From Deltaproteobacteria bacterium (GTDB lineage Bacteria; Myxococcota_A; Polyangia; Polyangiales; JADJMO01), in the NCBI GenBank assembly GCA_016182965.1, contig JACPFM010000104.1, forward strand, positions 1-64,000: a stretch of 64,000 bases of DNA. Direction: 5' to 3'. Under the pieces are notes generated by a model, which was given only the letters and a program-made list of their open reading frames with translations, was not told the origin of the DNA and ran no database searches. The position numbers and the translations under genes were made by a program. Numbering within the stretch: position 1 is the stretch's first letter; each line of letters opens with the position of its first letter. Shown piece by piece: positions 15,882 to 24,721 of the stretch.

Positions 15882-16751
15882 CTAGAGCCCGCGCGACCAC
15901 TCGGGGCGCAGCTCGATCTCTCCGGCGAGCGCGCGGTCGACGAGCGCGACGATGTGCTCGCGGTCGCGCGGCAGGCGGCCGCCGAGCGGCAGGTAGTTCG
16001 AGGCGTGATTGGTGCGGAACAGCGCGTCGGCAGGGCGCGCCCGGTCGACGATGGTGCGGAGCTCGCGCAGCAGACCGGGCACCTCGGGCACGGCGAAGCG
16101 GCCGCGCGTGCGCAGCGTGGCCAGCGGGGTGCCCGGCACGACGGTGACGGTCAGCGCGGCGAGGTACTCCGGGTCCATCTTCGTGACGAGCTCGGCGGTC
16201 GCGATCGCGTGCTCTTCGCTGCGCTCCATCGCGATGCCGAGGAGCATGATGACAGAGAGCTCCATCCCGGCCGCGTGCGCGCGCCGCGCCGCTTCGACGT
16301 GCGCCGCAGCGTCGTCGCCCTTGGCGATTCGCTTCAGCGTGACATCGTCGCCCGACTCCGGGCCGACGTAGAGGACCTTCAGCCCGGCCTCGCAGAGCGC
16401 CCGCAGCTCGGCGTCGGACTTGGCGAGGACGTTGCGCGCCATCGCGTAGCACGACACGCGACGGAGGTTGGGGAACGCGCGTCGGCACGCGTCGAGGAGC
16501 GCGAGCCAGTCGTCCGTCGGCAGCATCAGCGCGTCGCCGTCGGCGACGAACACCTTCTGCACGTCGTCGCCGAAGGCGCACCGGGCGGCCTCGACGTCCT
16601 GCAGCGTCTCGTCGAGCGCCCGGACGCGGAACTCCTTCTGCCGGTACATGTCGCAGTAGGTGCAGTGGTTCCACGAGCAGCCGATGGTCGCCTGCACGAT
16701 GTACGCGTCGGCCTCGGAGGGCGGTCGGTAGAGCTTGCCGGCGTACCGCAT
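15882..16751 (-). CDS. Radical SAM protein with CX4CX2C cluster motif
   Basis: A 289-residue radical S-adenosylmethionine enzyme. The cluster ligands are Cys25, Cys30 and Cys33 in TIGCSWNHCTYCDMY, so the spacing is CX4CX2C and not the usual CX3CX2C. This variant with a following MYRxKxFRxR belongs to a conserved, largely uncharacterised family sometimes labelled HemN/coproporphyrinogen-oxidase-like, as I recall it. FVADGDALML, KVLYVGPESGDD and ELSVIMLLGI are the expected barrel strands, including the GPESG that contacts SAM. It lies 37 bp upstream of the SDR start and could be cotranscribed with it. The reaction is unknown. Confidence 0.9.
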   Translation of the reverse strand: MRYAGKLYRPPSEADAYIVQATIGCSWNHCTYCDMYRQKEFRVRALDETLQDVEAARCAFGDDVQKVFVADGDALMLPTDDWLALLDACRRAFPNLRRVSCYAMARNVLAKSDAELRALCEAGLKVLYVGPESGDDVTLKRIAKGDDAAAHVEAARRAHAAGMELSVIMLLGIAMERSEEHAIATAELVTKMDPEYLAALTVTVVPGTPLATLRTRGRFAVPEVPGLLRELRTIVDRARPADALFRTNHASNYLPLGGRLPRDREHIVALVDRALAGEIELRPEWSRGL

Positions 16752-16803
16752 CCCGCGATTCGTAGCACGTCGCGAGCTACGCCGTGGTCGCCGACCTCCT
16801 CGG

Positions 16804-19800
16804 CTATCTCTGATCGATGCGACGCCGCGCCCGCGTGAGCGCGGCGGCGACGAGGAGCAGGAGCAGCGCGGAGGTCGAGCCGCGCGGCGAGCCCATCGTG
16901 CAGCCGCCCTCTTCGGGCGGCGGCGAGCCGCTGGCGGCGACGCACTTGCCGTCGCTGCAGAGGAACCCGCCGACGCAGTCGAGCGAGGATCCGCAGCTCG
17001 CCTTGCAGCCGTCGCCTTCGCAGCGGTACGGAGAGCAGTCCACGTCGGGCGCGCCGGGCGCCTGCAGCGTGCGATCGTTCGCGCAGTACGCGCCGGTCAC
17101 GCACTTGCCGGCGACGCACCGGTAGCTCGCCGCGCACTCGCTGTCGGCGGTGCAGCGCGTCAGGCACCCCTGATCGCCGCAGGCGAACGGCTCGCACGCC
17201 TTGGTGACGGCGCTCGGGCACGTGCCCTTGCCGTCGCAGGTCGAGGACAGCGTCTCGACGCCGTCGACGCAGCTCGCCGGGCGACACGCGGTCGTCGACG
17301 GCGCGAAGCCCTCGCACGACGCGCGCGCGGTGCCGTCGCAGGTGCGCGCGGCGCAGACGTCGCCGCCGGCGTCGCACGCGGGCCGCGGGCCCTTCGGCGC
17401 CCCGACCACCGGGACGCACTTGCCGGCGCTGCCCTCGGCGTTGCACGCCTCGCACTGACCGGTGCAGCGCGCGTCGCAGCACACGCCGTCGGCGCAGATG
17501 CCCGAGGCGCACTCGCCGTCGGCCGCGCAGGGCGCGCCCTGGAACAGCGCGCACGCGTCCTTCGCGTCCTTGCCGGGCGGGATCGCGCCGCACGCGCCGT
17601 CGGCGCCGGAGCCCTTGCGCGCGGTGGTGCACGCCTGACACACGCCGTCGCACGCGGCGTCGCAGCACACGCCGTCGACGCAGAAGCCGCTCGCGCAGTC
17701 GGCGGCGACCGCGCACGCGACGCCGTTGGTCGCAGCGGCGACCTCGACCAGCGTCCCCGGCCCGGTGACGCCCGCGACCGAGACGTGGAGGAAGCCCTTG
17801 CCGTGCAGCGCCGTCGCCGGCAGCCGCACCGTCGCCTTGACGTCGGAGAACGCGGTGACGGTGCCGATCACGGTGCCCTGTCCCGACGCGGGGACGAAGG
17901 CCACCGTCGGCGCGCGGGTGCTCGACGAGGCCGAGGTCTCCCGCGATCCCACGAAGCGCGTGCCCTCGAGCTCGAACGCGACCCCGGGCGCGATCGTCGC
18001 CGGAGCTTTGGCGATGGCCGCACGCTCCGCGATCGGCGGGCCCCACGGCTCGAACACGGCGGTGGTGGTGCTCGGATCGCCGAAGCAGCCTGCCGCGCAG
18101 CCGTCGCCGCCCGCGACCAGCAGGCCTCCGCGCGCCAGCGGCGTCACGATCGTCTCGCGCCGCGCGACCGGCGCGTTCCCAGTCTGCGCCGTCGCGCCGC
18201 GGCCGTCTTCGCCGAGGGGATCGAAGATCCACGCGCTGCCTTGCGTGGCGTACCCCGCCGCGTCGGTGCCGAAGCCGAAGAGCACGCGCCCGAAGGGGAG
18301 GCCGGCGGCGCTCTGCCCGCGGACCGTCTTCACGATCGGGCCGGCGAGCGAGAACGCGGAGGTCGCCTGGTCCCACCGTTCGAGCGGGAGCGTCAGCGAC
18401 TTGCCGCCGATCACCACGTCGCCGTTCGGCAGGAGGCTCGCGGTGCGGCCGTCGCGCTCCGCCGACAGCGCCGGTCCCTTGGTGAACGTCTCGGTGCTCG
18501 GATCGAACAGCTCGGAGGCCTGACCGTCGATGATCAGCACGCGCCCGTCGCCGAGCAGCACCGCGCCGTGTTGGGCGTGCGGCGCGCTCATCGTCGAGGG
18601 CAGGACCGTGAACTTCCCGGTCGCCTCGTCGTACAGCTCCGCCGTCGAGGTGCCGGAGCCGCCGGCGATGAGCGCCTTGCCGGAGGGCAGGAGCGTCGCG
18701 CTCGCGCCCTCGCGCACGACCGACAGGCTGCCGGTCGCCGTCGAGGCGCCGGTCGCCGGATCGAACAGCTCCGCGCTCGACGCGCCGCTGCCGCCCGCGA
18801 GCAGGACCTTGCCCGATCGCAAGAGCACCTGCGCGTGCGAGATGCGATCGGCGACGAGCGCGCCGGCGGTCGTCCAGGTGCCCTTGCTCGGATCGTAGGT
18901 CTCGCTGCGCCGGCGCCCGTCGGGGGTCACCGCTTCGGGCGGCGTGCCGCCGGCGAAGAGCACCCGTCCGTCGAGCAGGCGCGTCGTTCGTCCGCCGATG
19001 CGGCCGATGGAGAGCGGGCCGGTCGTGCTCCAGGTGCCGGCGCCGGCCGCGTCCGATGCGACGTACGCCGTCGCACCGCCCGCGCGGCCGCCGGCGACCA
19101 GCACGCTGCCCGTCGGCAGGACCGTCGCGGTGGCGCCGTCGTGATCGAACGGGAGGTCCTCGGCGGTCGACCACGCGTGCGAGGTCGGATCGAACACCTG
19201 CGCCTTCACGCCGACGTACAGGACCTTGCCGGAAGGCAGCGTCGTTCCCGCCGATCCGAGCGCCGGCTGCGCGACGTCGCCGCGCCGCACGAACGCGTTG
19301 GTCGCCGGATCGAAGGTCCACGCGCCCTTGGAGAAGGTGAAGTCGCTGCCGGTCGACGTGGCGGCGCCGGTGATGCCGTAGAGGAGCGCGCGCCCGTCGC
19401 GGAGCGGCGCGCCGAGCAGCGCCGGCGACACCTCGGCCGGGGCCGCGACCGCGACGAAATCACCGACCGCGGCGCGGTAGATCTCGGCGATGCCCTCTCC
19501 GACGAGGAGCACGTTGCCGTTCGCGAGGGGCACGATCGGGCCGCCGGCGCTCGTCTTCTTGGTGAGCGCCGTCCACGTCGAGGTGGTCGGATCGAAGCGC
19601 TCGGCGGTCTGCTTCCCCTCCCAATCGTTGGAGCGCGTGAGCAGCACCCTGCCGCCCGCGAGGCGCGTGGCGACGACGCGCCCCGAGACGGTGGTCATCG
19701 TCGGGCCGGCGGAGAACGCGCGCGTCTGCGGGTCGTAGATCTCGGTCGTCGAGAGCGATCCGCCGCCGACGATCATGACCTTGCCGTTCGGGAGCAGCGC

Positions 19801-20616
19801 GGCCGCGTGGCCCGGGCGGCCGTCGCTCATCGGGCCGACAGGGCGGAACCGGCCGCTCGCGATCTCGTACACCTCCGCGGTCGCCGACCCGCCACCCGCG
19901 AGCAGCACCTCGCCGTTCCCCATGAGCGTGGCGGTGTGCCCGCTGCGCAGACGCGTGGGGAAGGTGGCGGCGCTCCACGTCGGATCGACCACCACCGGGT
20001 ACGCCGCCTCCGCCGGCAGCTTCACGTCGATGCGTGCGCCGCTCACGCGTAGGCTTACCGGCACGCGACGGCCGTCGCGGTCCCACGCGGCGTCGGCGGT
20101 GACGCGCGCGCGCGGGACGCCTCCGCGATCGACGATCTCGACCGTGCCGCCGAGCCCGTCTTCGGTGCGCTTCAGGGTGTGGCCGGCGGGCAGCTCGACG
20201 ACGTACGAGAGCGGGGCGGGCGCGGCGAGCCGGTGGAGGATCTCGATCGCGGCGCCGCGATCGAAGGCTACGGTCGGCGTCGGTCCGTCGAACACGACGT
20301 GTCGGTCCTCGACGCGCGGCGCACCGGCGAGGCCCTCGACGCGGAACCCGAACGTGCTCTCGCCATGGAGCTCGAAGGCGAAACCCGGACCTGCGTCGAG
20401 CGCGAGGCCGCGGGTCGCGACCGCGACCCCGTTCGCGGTGACCCGAGGCAGGGAGCCGGCGCTTCGCAGGAGCGACTGCACCTCGGGACCGGCGGCGGCG
20501 AACGCCTCGACGACCGACCGCGGGGCGGCGCGCTCGGGAGCCGGCGGCGCAGCCGTGCAGGAGAGCGTGCAAGAGAGGAGGAGGAAGGGACCGATCGCGC
20601 CGAGTGCTCTCCGCAT
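16804..20616 (-). CDS. Giant Kelch-repeat surface protein with Cys-rich domain and MYXO-CTERM-like tail
   Basis: A 1270-residue secreted protein. The signal is LLLSCTLSC, so it may be a lipoprotein at Cys16 or Cys20. Residues about 60-210 form an unknown strand-rich domain. From about 215 to 870 there are a dozen or more Kelch units with the recurring pattern 'LLPNGKVMIVGGG...TEIYDPQT', one six-blade set plus extra. An IPT/galactose-oxidase-like segment follows (APGVAFELEGTRFVG). Then comes a Cys-rich block with repeated 'CASGFCVDGVCCDAACDG' units. The end reads GGCTMGSP, then a Leu/Ala helix and RARRR, a MYXO-CTERM-like sorting tail. It is probably exported and anchored at the cell surface; the ligand is unknown. 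The gene stands alone on the strand. Confidence 0.9.
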   Translation of the reverse strand: MRRALGAIGPFLLLSCTLSCTAAPPAPERAAPRSVVEAFAAAGPEVQSLLRSAGSLPRVTANGVAVATRGLALDAGPGFAFELHGESTFGFRVEGLAGAPRVEDRHVVFDGPTPTVAFDRGAAIEILHRLAAPAPLSYVVELPAGHTLKRTEDGLGGTVEIVDRGGVPRARVTADAAWDRDGRRVPVSLRVSGARIDVKLPAEAAYPVVVDPTWSAATFPTRLRSGHTATLMGNGEVLLAGGGSATAEVYEIASGRFRPVGPMSDGRPGHAAALLPNGKVMIVGGGSLSTTEIYDPQTRAFSAGPTMTTVSGRVVATRLAGGRVLLTRSNDWEGKQTAERFDPTTSTWTALTKKTSAGGPIVPLANGNVLLVGEGIAEIYRAAVGDFVAVAAPAEVSPALLGAPLRDGRALLYGITGAATSTGSDFTFSKGAWTFDPATNAFVRRGDVAQPALGSAGTTLPSGKVLYVGVKAQVFDPTSHAWSTAEDLPFDHDGATATVLPTGSVLVAGGRAGGATAYVASDAAGAGTWSTTGPLSIGRIGGRTTRLLDGRVLFAGGTPPEAVTPDGRRRSETYDPSKGTWTTAGALVADRISHAQVLLRSGKVLLAGGSGASSAELFDPATGASTATGSLSVVREGASATLLPSGKALIAGGSGTSTAELYDEATGKFTVLPSTMSAPHAQHGAVLLGDGRVLIIDGQASELFDPSTETFTKGPALSAERDGRTASLLPNGDVVIGGKSLTLPLERWDQATSAFSLAGPIVKTVRGQSAAGLPFGRVLFGFGTDAAGYATQGSAWIFDPLGEDGRGATAQTGNAPVARRETIVTPLARGGLLVAGGDGCAAGCFGDPSTTTAVFEPWGPPIAERAAIAKAPATIAPGVAFELEGTRFVGSRETSASSSTRAPTVAFVPASGQGTVIGTVTAFSDVKATVRLPATALHGKGFLHVSVAGVTGPGTLVEVAAATNGVACAVAADCASGFCVDGVCCDAACDGVCQACTTARKGSGADGACGAIPPGKDAKDACALFQGAPCAADGECASGICADGVCCDARCTGQCEACNAEGSAGKCVPVVGAPKGPRPACDAGGDVCAARTCDGTARASCEGFAPSTTACRPASCVDGVETLSSTCDGKGTCPSAVTKACEPFACGDQGCLTRCTADSECAASYRCVAGKCVTGAYCANDRTLQAPGAPDVDCSPYRCEGDGCKASCGSSLDCVGGFLCSDGKCVAASGSPPPEEGGCTMGSPRGSTSALLLLLVAAALTRARRRIDQR

Positions 20617-20656
20617 CGGCGCGGACGGTAGCTCAGCCCGCTCGCCTGGTCAGGCA

Positions 20657-20698
20657 CCTTTTGTGATCGACAGCAATGATATCGATCATCCCAAAAGG
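20657..20698. other. AT-richer imperfect inverted repeat
   Basis: CCTTTTGTGATCGA (20657-20670) pairs with TCGATCATCCCAAAAGG (20682-20698) except for a three-base bulge. The loop is 11 nt (CAGCAATGATA). It lies between the end of the SDR gene (20710) and the start of the Kelch gene (20616), both on the minus strand. It is noticeably AT-richer than its surroundings. It may be a terminator stem of the SDR gene without a good T-run, or an operator or leader hairpin for the Kelch gene. Confidence 0.45.
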
Positions 20699-20709
20699 GA
20701 GGAACGCCT

Positions 20710-21564
20710 CTAACGCGCGCGTGCGGCTCGTCGCGCGCGTTGCTTGCGCGCTCCGGCCACGAGGATGCGCTGATAGGCCTCGGGCAGCAGGCGCTGGAGC
20801 ACATCGATCACCCGCGCGTCGCGGCCGATCAGCTGCCGGCGACGGTTGCCGAGGATCGCGTCGACGATGTCGCGCGCGGCGTCCTCCGGCGTGGTCTTCG
20901 CGATCTCGTCGAACTTCGCGCCGGCGTCGGCGGCGTCTTCGACGCCCCAGTCCTCGCCGCCGCGCACGCGCGCGCGCCGCGCGATGTTGGTCTTGATGCC
21001 GCCCGGGTGCACCGAGGTCACGCCGACCGGGAAGCCCTCGATCTCCATCTCCTCGCGGAGGCACTCGGTGAACCCGCGCACGGCGAACTTCGCCGCGTTG
21101 TACGCGGCCTGCGTGGGCACCGCGATGAGGCCGAACACGCTGGAGATGTTCACCACGTGTCCTTCGCCGCTCGCCTTGAGGTGCGGAAGGAACGCCTTGG
21201 TCCCGTAGACCACGCCCCAGAAGTTGATGCCCATGAGCCACTCGAAGTCCTCGTAGGCCATCGACTCGATGGTGGCGCCGAGGGCGACGCCGGCGTTGTT
21301 CACGATGACGTTCACGCGCCCGTGCGCCGCGGCCGTCTCGTCGGCCCAGGCGTACACGGCGGCGCGATCGGCCACGTCGAGCGTCTTGGCCGTGACGGTG
21401 ACCCCGAGCGCGCGGCACTCCCGCGCCGTCTCCTCCGCGCTCGGTCCGTCGATGTCGGAGACCGCGAGGTGACAGCGATGGCGCGCGAGGAGGATGGCCG
21501 TCGCGCGGCCGATCCCCGATCCCGCCCCGGTGATGGCGGCGACTTTGTTCTCGAGGGTCTTCAT
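20710..21564 (-). CDS. Short-chain dehydrogenase/reductase
   Basis: A 284-residue classical SDR. AAITGAGSGIGRA is the cofactor loop and VSDIDGPS places an acidic residue after strand two, which favours NAD over NADP. NNAGVALGA and NISSVFG carry the catalytic Asn and Ser. Tyr155 and Lys159 lie in YNAAKFAV, and HPGGIKTN follows. The C-terminal 60 residues are helical and end in a strongly basic tail (ARKQRARRAARAR), which may bind membranes or nucleic acid. The segment TPEDAARDIVDAIL is typical of the SDRs annotated as acyl- or hydroxysteroid dehydrogenases. It is a different subgroup from the SDR at 14885. Substrate unknown. Confidence 0.9.
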   Translation of the reverse strand: MKTLENKVAAITGAGSGIGRATAILLARHRCHLAVSDIDGPSAEETARECRALGVTVTAKTLDVADRAAVYAWADETAAAHGRVNVIVNNAGVALGATIESMAYEDFEWLMGINFWGVVYGTKAFLPHLKASGEGHVVNISSVFGLIAVPTQAAYNAAKFAVRGFTECLREEMEIEGFPVGVTSVHPGGIKTNIARRARVRGGEDWGVEDAADAGAKFDEIAKTTPEDAARDIVDAILGNRRRQLIGRDARVIDVLQRLLPEAYQRILVAGARKQRARRAARAR

Positions 21565-21593
21565 GGGGCGTCCGTCGTCAGCTGGTGGGGTCT

Positions 21594-21804
21594 GGAGTCA
21601 AGAGTCAAGAGTCTAGAGTCTAGAGTCTAGAGTCGAGAGCGAGTCGGCAGCATCGAGAGGCGAGACGGCGTTTCTCAAGCGTTCTCGCGACTGGCGCCTG
21701 ACGGGTGACGACCCAAGCCCTTGCGCTACGACAGGCAGCGATGCCGGTCGAGATTCGCGAGCGGTGACCTGGACTCTAGACTCTAGACTCTAGACTCTAG
21801 ACTC
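21594..21804. repeat. Inverted pair of 7-bp-period arrays, AGAGTCT family
   Basis: Six tandem heptamers (GGAGTCA, AGAGTCA, three AGAGTCT, AGAGTCG) run from 21594 to 21635. The reverse-complement array GACTCTA occurs four times plus GACTC from 21772 to 21804. The arms could form a long stem with a loop of about 130 bp. The pair sits between the start of the SDR gene and the end of the FG-GAP lipoprotein gene, both on the minus strand. Its right arm begins 10 bp beyond that lipoprotein's stop codon. Confidence 0.85.
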
Positions 21805-21814
21805 ATTCGCGCGG

Positions 21815-24268
21815 TCACGCCGGCGTCGAGCACTTCACGCCCTTGATGAGCGTGCTCTTGTTCCCCTTGTTGCACTGACGCACGTGCCCCTCGGCGTCGA
21901 TGAGCACGTACACGTCGGTCTCGGTCTTCGGGGGCGCGGCCCACTCGCAGCTCAGCGTCTCGCACTCGGCGATCTCGAGCGGCTTGGTGGTCGTCGCGGT
22001 GCAGATGACCTTCGACGGATCGGCCGTCGAGCCCTCGTAGAACGACACCTTGTAGTTCGCCGGCGCCTTGGACGCGCCGCGGTTGCACACCTGCACCGCC
22101 AGCGTGAGCTTGCCGTCGGTGCACATGGCGTTGGTGCCCTTGGTCGTCAGATCGGGCGACTTGAGCGGATCGTTGGTGCCCGGCGTGTTCTTCCGGAAGT
22201 CGTTGTACTTCGGGGTCACGCTCGCCCAGTTCGGCACCCACTTGCTGGTCTGCGGGATGGTGCCGTCGTCGTTGACGTTGGTGATCGAGTAGGCGTGCTG
22301 GTTCCACAGCGGGCGGCTGCGCACCCAGCGATCGGCGAAGTCGTGGTAGACCCGCAGGCCCGCGAACCCGTGGGGGTGAGACGCGCGGCAGGTCTTGCCG
22401 GTGCCGGGCGTGCCGCTCGGCGCCGGCATGCAGATGAACCCGACCTCCATGCACTTGGCGGCGTCCTTCGCGGGGCAGCACTGCTCGTCGGCCGTGCAGC
22501 GGCAGAACCCCGAGTCGCACACCCCGGACACGCAGTCGGTCGCCTTGTCGCAGCGTAGACCGGAGAACACCGCGTCGACCGCGACGCCCGGGCGCGCGGT
22601 GTCGGGGTACTCGACCTCACCCGCTTCGCAGGTGCGCCCGGCGGTGCCCGTGCCGCAGTTGAGGTTCGAGGGGATGATCAGCTCCGCGCGGTCGTCGTTG
22701 TTCACGTCGGCGACGATGGGGTTCTCGTACCAGGTGCACGAGGACATGTACTGGCTGAAGACCACCTCGCCGGTCGTGCCCTTGTAGACGCGCGCGAAGC
22801 ACTCGTCGGCGTAGACCGCCTCGGCGACGCCGTCGGCGTCGAAGTCGAAGACCGACGAGCCGGTGATGTTGGACGAGAAGTCCTGCGACTTCTTCGACCA
22901 GAGGATGCTGTCGGTGCGGCCGGTGTTGCACTTGCCGCCCGGGCGCACGCTGGCCGCGACGCAGTCGGGGTCGAACACGGTGTACGAGTTGCTGCCGGCG
23001 ACGGCGATCTCGGGCTGGCCGTCGCCGTCGAAGTCCGCGACGGTCGGCGGTCCGCCGCCGGCGCTGCCGGGCAACGACAGCGGGCCCCACACCACGGTGC
23101 CGTCGTGGCTCTCGACGATCATCTTCCCGCCGTAGACGACGACGATCTCGGCGAGCTTGTCGAACACGCCGTCGACGCTCTTGGTGCCGAAGTCGGCGAG
23201 CGCCGTCAGGCCGGCGAACCCGCCGGTGACCGAGGCGACGACCGTGTCCCACTTCTTCGTGGTCTTGTTGAAGCGGTAGATCGCCGCGCCGTTGACCATC
23301 TCGACGCTGCCGTCGCCGTCGATGTCCGCGACGACCGGGAACTGCCCGGTGCCGTAGCCGTAGACGAACCCGGCGGGTTGGTCGGCGATGAGCGTGCCGG
23401 TGTTGGAGAACACGAACCCTTCGCGCAGCACCTCGGGCTTTCCGTCGTCGTCGAGATCGTGGATCGACGGCCCCGCCCACTCGGTGCGGGCGCCGGGCGC
23501 CGTCCACGCGGTGCCGTCGGGGCGCCGCGCGCGCCAGAGGATGGCCCAGCTGCCGCTCTTCTTGCTGAACGCGACGACCGAGCCGGTCGCCGAGGTCGGC
23601 TTCGAGTAGGCGACGATCTCCGGGATGGCGTCGCCGTCGAGATCACCGATGGCGACGGACGAAGAGGCGCTGACGATGGCGTTCTCGGGGCCGACCTTGG
23701 CGAGGTTCGCGGTCTGCGAGCAGTCCTTGCCGGAGAGCACGCGCAGGATGCCGTCCTGCTCGGAGCTGCCGTCGAAGCCGTTGTAGAACGGCACGACGAT
23801 GCTCGGCGTGCCGCCCTTCTCGAAGGTGGCGACCATCGGCGTCGCGAGCACGTTGAGGAACGTCGGGTGGGTGTCGCCGTCGGGCGCCTTGCCGAACTCG
23901 CAGTAGACCTCGGGCGCGAACAGACCGACGGGCACCACCGACGCGCAGTCGGGGTTGTTCACCTTGCCGGGCGCGCCGTACGGGATGCACTTGCCGAGCG
24001 CCGGGTCGCAGTACGTGTCGTTCTGGCACTCGTCGTCCTTGGTGCAGGGCTGCTCCTGGATGCAGGCGCCCTTCCAGCACGTGAACCCGGCCGCGCACGG
24101 CGGGTTGCACTCGCCAGAGTCGAAGGGCTCGAACGTGTCGGCCGACGTCTCTTCGGTGGTGCCGCCCGTGTCGGCGCCGGGTTCGAGCGTCTGGTCGCCG
24201 CCGCCGCCACACGCGATCGACGACGAGGCGAGGAAGAGCACCGAAAGCATCGGGAAGCGCAGCGACAT
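21815..24268 (-). CDS. FG-GAP/VCBS-repeat surface lipoprotein
   Basis: An 817-residue protein. The lipoprotein signal ends SSSIAC, followed by a Gly/Asp/Glu/Thr linker. A Cys-rich segment at about 50-95 has EGF-like spacing (CNPPCAAGFTCWKGAC, CTKDDECQNDTYC). The central part carries at least six FG-GAP calcium-loop motifs: DLDGDAIPE, DLDDDGKPE, DIDGDGSVE, DFDGDGQPE, DFDADGVAE and DVNNDDRAE, about 60 residues apart, so a seven-bladed integrin-like propeller is expected. A second Cys-rich stretch (CVSGVCDSGFCRC) and an Ig-like C-terminal domain of CARDB type (LTLAVQVCNRGASKAPANYKVSFYEG) complete it. It is located at the cell surface. Role probably adhesion or ligand binding, by family. Confidence 0.9.
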   Translation of the reverse strand: MSLRFPMLSVLFLASSSIACGGGGDQTLEPGADTGGTTEETSADTFEPFDSGECNPPCAAGFTCWKGACIQEQPCTKDDECQNDTYCDPALGKCIPYGAPGKVNNPDCASVVPVGLFAPEVYCEFGKAPDGDTHPTFLNVLATPMVATFEKGGTPSIVVPFYNGFDGSSEQDGILRVLSGKDCSQTANLAKVGPENAIVSASSSVAIGDLDGDAIPEIVAYSKPTSATGSVVAFSKKSGSWAILWRARRPDGTAWTAPGARTEWAGPSIHDLDDDGKPEVLREGFVFSNTGTLIADQPAGFVYGYGTGQFPVVADIDGDGSVEMVNGAAIYRFNKTTKKWDTVVASVTGGFAGLTALADFGTKSVDGVFDKLAEIVVVYGGKMIVESHDGTVVWGPLSLPGSAGGGPPTVADFDGDGQPEIAVAGSNSYTVFDPDCVAASVRPGGKCNTGRTDSILWSKKSQDFSSNITGSSVFDFDADGVAEAVYADECFARVYKGTTGEVVFSQYMSSCTWYENPIVADVNNDDRAELIIPSNLNCGTGTAGRTCEAGEVEYPDTARPGVAVDAVFSGLRCDKATDCVSGVCDSGFCRCTADEQCCPAKDAAKCMEVGFICMPAPSGTPGTGKTCRASHPHGFAGLRVYHDFADRWVRSRPLWNQHAYSITNVNDDGTIPQTSKWVPNWASVTPKYNDFRKNTPGTNDPLKSPDLTTKGTNAMCTDGKLTLAVQVCNRGASKAPANYKVSFYEGSTADPSKVICTATTTKPLEIAECETLSCEWAAPPKTETDVYVLIDAEGHVRQCNKGNKSTLIKGVKCSTPA

Positions 24269-24315
24269 GGGAAAAGAATGAACCGGGCGGAGCGCCGCGA
24301 CCAGCCTCGACCGAT

Positions 24316-24331
24316 GTCACGCCGGCGTGAC
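24316..24331. promoter_or_regulatory. Perfect 16-bp palindrome in a divergent promoter region
   Basis: GTCACGCCGGCGTGAC is a perfect 16-bp palindrome lying 47 bp upstream of the FG-GAP gene start (24268, minus) and 60 bp upstream of the small lipoprotein start (24392, plus). The position suits a dimeric repressor or activator acting on both genes. No regulator is encoded next to it, and in a GC-rich genome a palindrome of this size could still be chance. Confidence 0.35.
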
Positions 24332-24391
24332 GCCGCGGCGGCGGCCGGCCGCCCCGCTGGCGTCGGAGGCCGCGCGGCCTAGACTCGGCGC

Positions 24392-24694
24392 GTGTCCCGG
24401 GTGTCTCGGACGCTGGCCTCTATCCTGTCGGCCTCCCTATTGGCCTCCTTCGCGGTCGCGCTCGTCGGGTGCACGCCGAGCGCCGAGCGCCTCTGCGGGC
24501 GCAAGATGCGCCTCTCGGAGGACCGCTTCGGCAAGCTCGACCCGGCTTCCCGCAAGAAGGGCTTCGCCCACTGCATCGAGCTCGCGAACCAGGAGAAGCG
24601 CGACAACCCGAAGCGCTACCGCTGCCGCGCCTCGTGCGTGCTCGACGCGAGGCACCTCGACGACGCGATGGAGTGCGACAAGGGCTGTTCGTGA
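24392..24694 (+). CDS. Small lipoprotein
   Basis: A 100-residue protein with a clear lipoprotein signal: basic start, then a hydrophobic stretch to ALVGC with Cys27. The mature part of 74 residues is highly charged and has six cysteines (LCGRKM, FAHCIE, RCRASC, MECDKGC), so it is probably disulfide-bonded outside the cytoplasm. Start is a GTG at 24392; there is no strong ribosome site. It lies 27 bp before the DUF2452-like gene on the same strand and may be its operon partner. No family recognised. Confidence 0.72.
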   Translation: MSRVSRTLASILSASLLASFAVALVGCTPSAERLCGRKMRLSEDRFGKLDPASRKKGFAHCIELANQEKRDNPKRYRCRASCVLDARHLDDAMECDKGCS

Positions 24695-24721
24695 GCGTGC
24701 TAGAGTCGGCCCCGTTCTTTC

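Noticed and set aside
23105-24382. A 425-codon plus-strand reading opposite the FG-GAP lipoprotein
   Set aside because: Shadow of FG-GAP repeats with Val/Asp/Arg-rich repetitive text and no start signal.
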